NCBI GenBank assembly: GCA_023653785.1
Contig: JAMKCH010035375.1
Coordinates: forward strand, 1-64,000
Direction of reading: 5' to 3'
From: Ophioderma brevispina
Taxonomy: Eukaryota; Echinodermata; Ophiuroidea; Amphilepidida; Ophiodermatidae
Length of the DNA stretch: 64,000 nt
Position numbers and translations under genes: made by a program. The stretch's first letter is position 1, and each line of letters begins with the position of its first letter. Under the pieces are notes generated by a model that made no database searches, was not told where the DNA came from, and was given only the letters and a program-made list of their open reading frames with translations. Positions 57,446 to 64,000 of the stretch are shown here, one piece after another.

Positions 57446-58547
57446 TGTTACGGTCACCTTGACCAAGGCCAAACCACCTCAAAACTACGGATTCAAACTC
57501 CTGAATAACTAAACAATACACTGTGAACTCGATTACAAATTTTAAAACAAAGTATTTATTTTAATTGTGTGTTTAAAATCAATCTCATTCAAACATCGAT
57601 TAGGTATCAATAATCAAAGATTTATCTATAATCAAGTTGTTAATTTATAACTAACCTAACTTACGATTACTGGTGTGTTGTGCCGCGAAGCGGGCTGCAG
57701 CGAGATTACAATTAAGATGCCGAACTTGCAAAGAGTCCTGGCGAATATTCCAGCGCAAAGCTCCAATTTCCAATAGTGGGACGTGTCCACGGACGACTTG
57801 TCCTTACTGAAGAAAACCAGCTCCTAATGACTCCCGAAGCTCGGAGGTCGACTAAATATAAAGTCCAAAAGTGCTGTAGCTTGTTTATCCTTGAATAACT
57901 CAGAGGCCACGGAATACAAAACCGAACCCGGCTACACAATCGGACGAAACTGCTGGAGCTGAGACTACTATGACAATGTCCACTATATGGGAGATTAGTA
58001 CTAGACTGTGATTACTGTCACTGTCAACTTGGAAACTCCGCTAATAACTTGGAGCAAGATGTTAAGAAACTTCTCTTAATAACTTGGAGTAAGATGTTGT
58101 GATCCTCTGACTCATCTTCTCTCACCAGAGCTATATATATTCTCTCAAACAATACTAGAAGGATCTGGTCCTCTCTATATGAGTCATGTGCTAAATATAG
58201 TCCATTACATCATAATTCTGGATTCAGCTCCAATGTTCCCATATTAGAATGTCATAGCCATCACCCACACACCGCACTGTGCCTGTAGATACAGTAGGGC
58301 GCCATCTATGGCCAGACACATATCACCTTGAGTTAGACTAGTCTGATCTCCTAGTCTCAGTAAACTCCAGAACATTCTCCGCGGTTCTCTTGAATTCTAA
58401 CTGCTACATACACACCAGTTATGCACACAAAACCAGGTATATTTCATATTGTATTACTTAGACTAATTTACAATATTTTATGTGCTAATTTATGACTTAA
58501 TCTTACTCAAAGTAAAATAAATCTTGCTAATTCTTGGGGCTGTAACA
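57446..58547 (-). mobile_element. Candidate solo LTR (~1.1 kb)
   Basis: Read on the minus strand it begins TGTTACAGCCCC and ends GGTGACCGTAACA, so it has TGTTAC...GTAACA termini. GTGA stands directly outside both ends (57442-57445 and 58548-58551), as a 4-bp target duplication would. Inside are a TATATATAG box on the minus strand near 58132-58140 and a short tandem duplication TAATAACTTGGAG(C/T)AAGATGTT at 58044-58100. No second LTR or clear primer binding site is seen, hence solo LTR. A link to the Gypsy fragment next to it is possible but unproven. Confidence 0.45.
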
Positions 58548-58552
58548 GTGAT

Positions 58553-59400
58553 TGGTGTGATTAATGTATCAGGTACCACAATTAGCACCGATTATTGTTA
58601 TTCGGCAAACATCGATCTCATGTATTTAACAAACACACAAAAATTATACAATCTAACAGTGATAGAAGATATCGTGTACTTTCTTTATATAAGTGTCATC
58701 ATGCGTATCCAATTTTGCTTTAAGTTTCACAACTTTACAATTTGTTTTAAAAATCAACGTAAATGTCACAAATTTAATGATATCACATCACCAATCACTG
58801 ACTCATTTATATTATGTTAATGCCATCTTGATGATGTCAATTGGGAGGTGCCAAAAATACAATTACTAGCAATCTTATTTGGCAAGGATTTTACCACAAA
58901 ATACTCAATATTGCTTGATATTGTAGAGAAAACAACAATTGCACTAAAGCAATACATGTGTAGCAAAAGAAGCTCGTCTCATTTTGTCTGGTCCCAGATA
59001 TATTATGAAAATTATACATGTCTCTCTCAAATGCTGGGATGGCGAACAGTAATTATTTACGCGGGGGATGGAATATCACTTTTTTGGCGAATAATTTCAC
59101 GTTCCCCCTTCGCTTACGTTAAAAAAATTCGCATTACGCCCAGATTTTATGACATTTATCCAATTAGAAGCTCATATTCTCCCCCCTCGTGAAAATTGTC
59201 ATGCTCCCCCTCTCGCTTACAATTTCTTGTACACCCCCTCAACTCCATTCCTCCTGGCGTAAATAATGACCCCTCCCTTATTGTGAAAAATGTAACTTAA
59301 TACTTTTGTTCACATTTCAATGCTTACTGTATGCTACAAATTTAGAGTTACTTACTGATTCTGATTCTTCAAACTTGATTCAGTATCATCTGTTGCATCT
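58553..59400. other. Stretch without recognisable gene
   Basis: Two plus frames (58524-58820, 58848-59192) carry no motif. TCCCCC-TCGCTTAC-type repeats at 59100-59280 suggest a decayed simple repeat. Confidence 0.3.
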
Positions 59401-59406
59401 ACAAAA

Positions 59407-62400
59407 CTATAAGGAATTTGGCATTGTTCGATCACCTTCAAAACGACAAACTTCTAAACAGGCCAGGGCATCTCGATGACAAAGACAATTCGCACTATTA
59501 TAGCATCGGGCAATTCCAATGCAGCCACAGAATAGATCCTGTATATTTATCCAGTGCTGTTGGTCCTTCACAGTACACTGGAACAACTCTGCCACCCATG
59601 CCCTACTGGGCTCGAGACGTCTCTGCCTTTGCTAGGTATGCTTATGTCCAGGTTCTTGTCTGACAACTTGCGGGCTTTACGTGCTGCAAGAATGCATCTT
59701 CACAAGGGAGGAAGTTTAGCTACTGGCACACTTGAGGTTGCTCCTAATCTAACATGAAGAATTGTGTGTTCTCTTAAATTTACTTTTAGAATCATAAATT
59801 GCAGCTACAAACTGTCTTGAAGCATCAATCGCAGCAGTTTCATCAGCTCTGCTTAATATATGAGCAGCTTCTGCACCTGGTAGTTTTCTGTAGCATATGA
59901 AACACTGTCTTTTTGCCTACACCAAACAATGACGATACCATGTCACGACCTGAAAGAGTGTTGGAGGCAAGTAACACCAACCCATAATGTTGGCCCAATG
60001 TCATTAGCAATACCATGACTAGGAATTATTCTTCGCTGGACAAGGATTTTAGTAATTCATCCTGCCTCCGTCCAAACTCCCAAAACTGCCTGCATCTGTG
60101 GCATGTAAACCTGTAGAACCATCACATTGGTGCCTACTGTCCGACCAGTTGCATTCTTTTGTCAAACACCATTGCATGGAGAAGCATACGTGTATCTGCC
60201 TCAGACTGCGTGGAAAACAAGTCTTCAACTTAAGGCCTGTAGATGCCACACATTTTTGTTTGTGAGACCAGATGTGTAGCCTCCAGCAAGTTATATCCTC
60301 TAGTTTGGGGTTATGAAGATTCCAGGTTCTTTCTGAATAGCTTCTTCAAGATAAGTTGACACCCCCGTTGACATGTTAAGTTGTAAATTGCTATGTTTTC
60401 CAGTCAGGTTGTGGGCGAGAACATTCAACTTGATACCTGTGACCATTTCCTTGCCCTTGTCTACGGGACCTTTTTCACACCCTTTGGTGAGGTCTCATCA
60501 TCATAGCGGTGAAGACAACAATACTTCTTTCATTCTCCGTGACGGAGAGCTGTGTCATTGACATCTTAACCGAATCTTCAAGACTGTGGAGAATATCAGC
60601 TTTGTTTGTCGTATGTATACTGCCCTCCTCTTGAACGGACTTGGTGGAACAACTGTGATAGGGTAGCTCAGAACGGAGGCCAAATTTATTTCAGGCCGAA
60701 ATTTAGCTCGTGTAAGAGTTCGTTGGCACTCTGGAGAAACTTTAAAACGGTAGGTGTTGCTAGTCTTCAGTTTTTGGTCAAGACGAAATTTTATGAAGTC
60801 ATTCATCATCTTCTTCCCTTTGTCTTCAGCATTAAAGAATCCCTGATTCCATGAGAAACTACAAGTCCACTTCCTACATTAACCAGTAATTGATTGAGGA
60901 TGTACTTGGACATCAAATGGAGCTGTCATGTTGTTTTCTATATGCAAGAATTTCCTGGGCGTGGGCTTCATCTGGTGCCATCATTGCTGGCTTTATTTGC
61001 CAATGGAAGTCTGCTGTTGTTAACTTTGTGACACTACGAAGATGCTTTGCTGCAGAGTATTGACCAAAAGATGGCGGGTGCATGTCCATCAAAGAACAGC
61101 AGATCCTTCTCTGGTCAATCCAATGATTCCGCTATCACTCTTTGTATCCTTGATGATGGTCATTTCTACACCCATATCCCTCCACGTTTTCGTACCCTTG
61201 AACTTCCCTGGAGTCTGCTTTACCGAAAACTCCCCATTGGCAAATGCCTCTTGAACTGTGTCTGGTAGTGAAGTTATCATCTCCATTGCATAGCGTGAAA
61301 CCCAGCGAGCGTAGTTCTGCCGATCAGACACAAAAAAGTGCGGAAGCATATTTAGAGGCAGAATACATACAGCTCACATGATAACTTCTCTTTCAGCTCT
61401 GAAGTTGGCCAAGAAGATTTGCAAAGCTTTCATGAAGTTAGACCAAAATGCAAAAGGCACCGATTGCTGCTGATCCCATCCAATGAATTCTACTAAACCT
61501 GGTAGAAGTTTCTCTTCAAGAATTTATGTCAGGGCACCAATGGTCTGTGTTGAGACACTGCCATACTCATTGAATATCTTCTGTACATCACACAGGTGGT
61601 TTACAACCCCGGTTACCCAATTCTGAAGGTGCGTTTGATCATCCAACCACTTAAGAATTTAGCAATAAAGACTTGAACAAGGGCCTCATATACCATTGTA
61701 AGACCTCTTGTGGCACAATGGAACTACTTTCCGAAACATGTCCCTCTCAACAGTAGCGGGGTCGTATGTTTCTCAATCCGCCAACACTTCTTTCAAGCCA
61801 GCGTTTGCTCAAACTCTTCCAATGGAAGTAATGAATGTGGAAAGATTGTGAATCCACCTAGCCGTAGGACAAGATTTGGAAACTCGAGTTCTCTGCTTAA
61901 CTTCACTACCTTCACTATCAAACTGTTCAGCAAGATATTTTCCTCTCTTTAGTGTAGTACAAAAGTTCCTATGTCAGATGGAGGTGCTTCTATTATGGTG
62001 GGTAAGTAGCTATGGTAATGGCATTTGGATTCTAATGAGATACAGTTGCATTGAATCCTGACCAAAATGGAACAATCTGAGTGTGGGCAAAGTGCACACC
62101 CTTCTCGATCGGTAAATTTCCACGCGGTACTTGACGGAGCAAAGCCGAAGTAAGATAATATTGGGCAGTATATAGATACATCTCAAATCTCTTCAGTTGC
62201 TTTGAGGTGATGTTGAGGATAACAATCATTTTCTTCGATTCTGGTCAAGTTCGGGGTTTGTTGAATGCTAAATCAAAAATGAAATATCCTTGCACTGAAG
62301 AGTTCTGTGATCTGAACGCTGCAACTTAAAGTGTTATTTGACGATCTACCAGGTGATGGTCTTGGAATACTACTCTTGCCATTTAGTGTTAAGTATTCTT

Positions 62401-63982
62401 TCCCTCTACTGTTTCTATAATGATTTCTATATTATCAAATTCCTGAGTAGGGAACCCCTCTGCTGTCTTTGGCAGAAGAAATGGCGGAACATGCATAATT
62501 GTCATCTTCATCTTGTGACATTCTGTTGTTTTTCTGCTGCTGTTTGAAAAACTATGGAGTTCACCGAGGCTAATACAACGGCCATAAGAATTGAAAGTGT
62601 CAACTACGCTCCTACTTCCATACTCATGGTGCAATTGGGCCATTAGCTCAGTATTTTTTTCCACGGCGCCTGCAGTAGATAAGCCATTCAGCTAGTGTAA
62701 TGTATCAAGGTCTCATCTTCTGTGGACTTGTATCGTTGACTTGCTGAATCAAAGGCTTGCTTATGAAAAACTTTCTGAAGTGAGTTAGAAAAAATGCCAA
62801 AGATGCATGAAGATCAATTTCTTGTACATTTGGGTAGTGGACTCCAATTTCTCCCTATCTTGTTTGAGTATATTAACTACAGTATGAAGTATTTAATTTT
62901 CATTTGTCTTGCAAAATTCATCTTCTGCATTTCCACAATTGGCTTGTTTCAATAATTTCAGTCAGCTTACTTAGCAAATTTCCAACTGATATGACCTTTG
63001 ACTTGTGACCTTCGATCTCATAAATGAGGGTTTGCATGTAATATCCATAAACCAGGTTTGGTTACAACTTGACCTCATATGACCTTTGATCTAGGTACCT
63101 GACCTTTGACCTAGGTACCTGACCTTTGACCTCAAATATAGAATCCCACGTTGCACCTATGACTCAAGTTTGGTTTAAATCCATTGAAGTATGTGGATAT
63201 TACAGGCCTTGCCTTTTTCACAACAATAGACACCAACAACAGACTACATCAACGACAACAACAATGGACAAAGTAATCCCTATGCGTCTTACTGCCTTAA
63301 GGCAGGCAACACAAGAAGGATACAGCTTCATATTTTTCAACCAATGTCTTTTTTACAAAAAAAACCAAACAAGGATCTTGCTGAGCCCGCAGTTTGGAGA
63401 TAATCCCATTTGGACGAGGCATTCCTGTAGTCATTACTTATTTCATAGAGAGCAATAACATTGCCATTGTTTAACTCTCCTTGAAGCACTCGTATGTGAG
63501 TCTTGCTGCTCTATTGTAGATGGACTCAAACATTGTCCTTCATAGCCTTTCATTTGCTAGCCTCGATAAGTTGCATATTTCGTGAATGTCCTTTTCAAAC
63601 GTGCCTTTGGACAACTACCTCATTCCTTGCGAAATAGCACCTTTAAGGAGCTTGTCCCGCACGGATTCTGGTTTCAAGTTTACAGCAGAAAGCTCAACGC
63701 CTTTCTGTTTTTTGTTTTTCCACCAATGGTCATCCTAAGAAAGAGCTGATGGGTCATCTCTTGATAATCATTTAGCTGCTTTTGGTTCCTTATCACAAGC
63801 TGTGCATTCTGAACTACATTTCTGAGCACATTTTTAGTTTCTCTTAACTGGTATACCAGATCTGCAGGAAAGATGAAAACGAATATACGATAGTCAAGTT
63901 CTGAAGACCCACGAAGGCGCAGCAACTTGTTTGCAACCTCATCCTGTCGACCCTCACAAGATATCCTCTCTTTTCCCCTCAT
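59407..63982 (-). pseudogene. Decayed copy of a large multicopy animal protein with Cys-rich C-terminus
   Basis: Fragments over 4.6 kb read leftward in a consistent order. An N-terminal part with SCEGRQDEVANKLLRLRG..DYR (63982-63840) comes first. Next are YGRCISLGELHSFSNSS (about 62580) and FDNIEIIIETVEGKNT (about 62390-62450). The block MLPHFFVSDRQNYARWVSRY..GEFSVKQTPGKFKG..SGIIGLTR (61349-61089) follows, then EADTRMLLHAMV (about 60190) and a gap-containing part with LLQHV-like residues. A final cysteine-rich tail lies at 59595-59407 (DLFCGCIGIARCYNSANCLC...CLEVCRFEGD). From memory this pattern occurs in unnamed proteins of about 1200-1500 residues that are abundant in cnidarian, mollusc and fish genomes and spread like mobile genes. 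I cannot name the family or its function. Stops and frameshifts separate the blocks, so this copy is a pseudogene; it may continue past the window end. Confidence 0.55.
62991..63135 (-). promoter_or_regulatory. Cluster of DR1-like TGACCTTTGACCT repeats
   Basis: Two exact TGACCTTTGACCT copies (the DR1 direct repeat AGGTCA-A-AGGTCA on the minus strand) lie within a duplicated GACCTTTGACCTAGGTACCT unit at about 63098-63135. Variants ATGACCTTTGATCT (63080) and ATGACCTTTGACTTGTGACC (62991) are adjacent. The palindrome TAGGTACCTA separates them. Either a nuclear-receptor site cluster or a short satellite that happens to contain it. Confidence 0.5.
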
Positions 63983-64000
63983 CTACCTCGCCTTGATGGC

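Noticed and set aside
1..64000. CRISPR arrays, rRNA or tRNA genes
   Set aside because: No spaced identical repeats of CRISPR form, no cloverleaf with matching arms and no rRNA core sequences were recognised; the context is eukaryotic.

Overview
This window looks like nuclear DNA from an animal, most likely a marine invertebrate; the species and phylum are not identified. It is AT-rich, contains no compact operon-like genes, and has intron-split exons with GT/AG borders. It also has animal-type retrotransposons (CR1/L2/Jockey-like LINEs, Gypsy-like), short hairpin transposons (MITEs) and satellite arrays. Almost every reading frame in it is short or broken. I see one convincing host gene and many degraded mobile elements. 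Frameshifts and homopolymer length differences are common, so old decay and uncorrected long-read indels cannot be fully separated by eye.

Layout. 1-2100: low-complexity DNA, an 18-bp tandem repeat and a stretch of a hairpin satellite. 2555-10930: an 8.4-kb imperfect giant palindrome. Its two ~3.9-kb arms each carry a decayed Crypton-type tyrosine recombinase gene pointing outward from a ~0.6-kb central loop, and each outer end is capped by a ~130-bp perfect-style hairpin starting with the same sequence. 12.9-15.15 kb: an array of the hairpin satellite also seen at 1.6-2.1 kb. 15.87-17.0 kb: a GATAGACTATC array. 17.6-18.1 kb: five copies of a 108-bp repeat followed by a perfect DR1 nuclear-receptor-type site.

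19.15-23.8 kb: five exons of the C-terminal half of a BPI/LBP/CETP-family (lipid/lipopolysaccharide binding) gene on the + strand. A matching last exon with stop codon and poly(A) signal lies 28 kb downstream at 51.57 kb. The gap between is filled by repeats, including two ~0.8-kb arrays of one 92-bp satellite in opposite orientation (25.1-25.8 and 49.7-50.6 kb), a CR1-like LINE (30.1-32.7), a ~1-kb foldback element (33.0-34.0), a GC-palindrome repeat field (38.6-42.4), several MITEs and a second LINE (47.9-49.5).

52.5-64 kb: a third LINE (Jockey/Rex-like, minus), a Gypsy reverse transcriptase fragment, a ~1.1-kb candidate solo LTR, and a 4.6-kb minus-strand decayed copy of a large multicopy animal protein with a cysteine-rich C-terminus, next to a cluster of DR1-like direct repeats.

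The best candidates for something undescribed are the Crypton-bearing giant palindrome and the two-state satellite, whose units differ by an exactly inverted 16-bp core linked to other variants.
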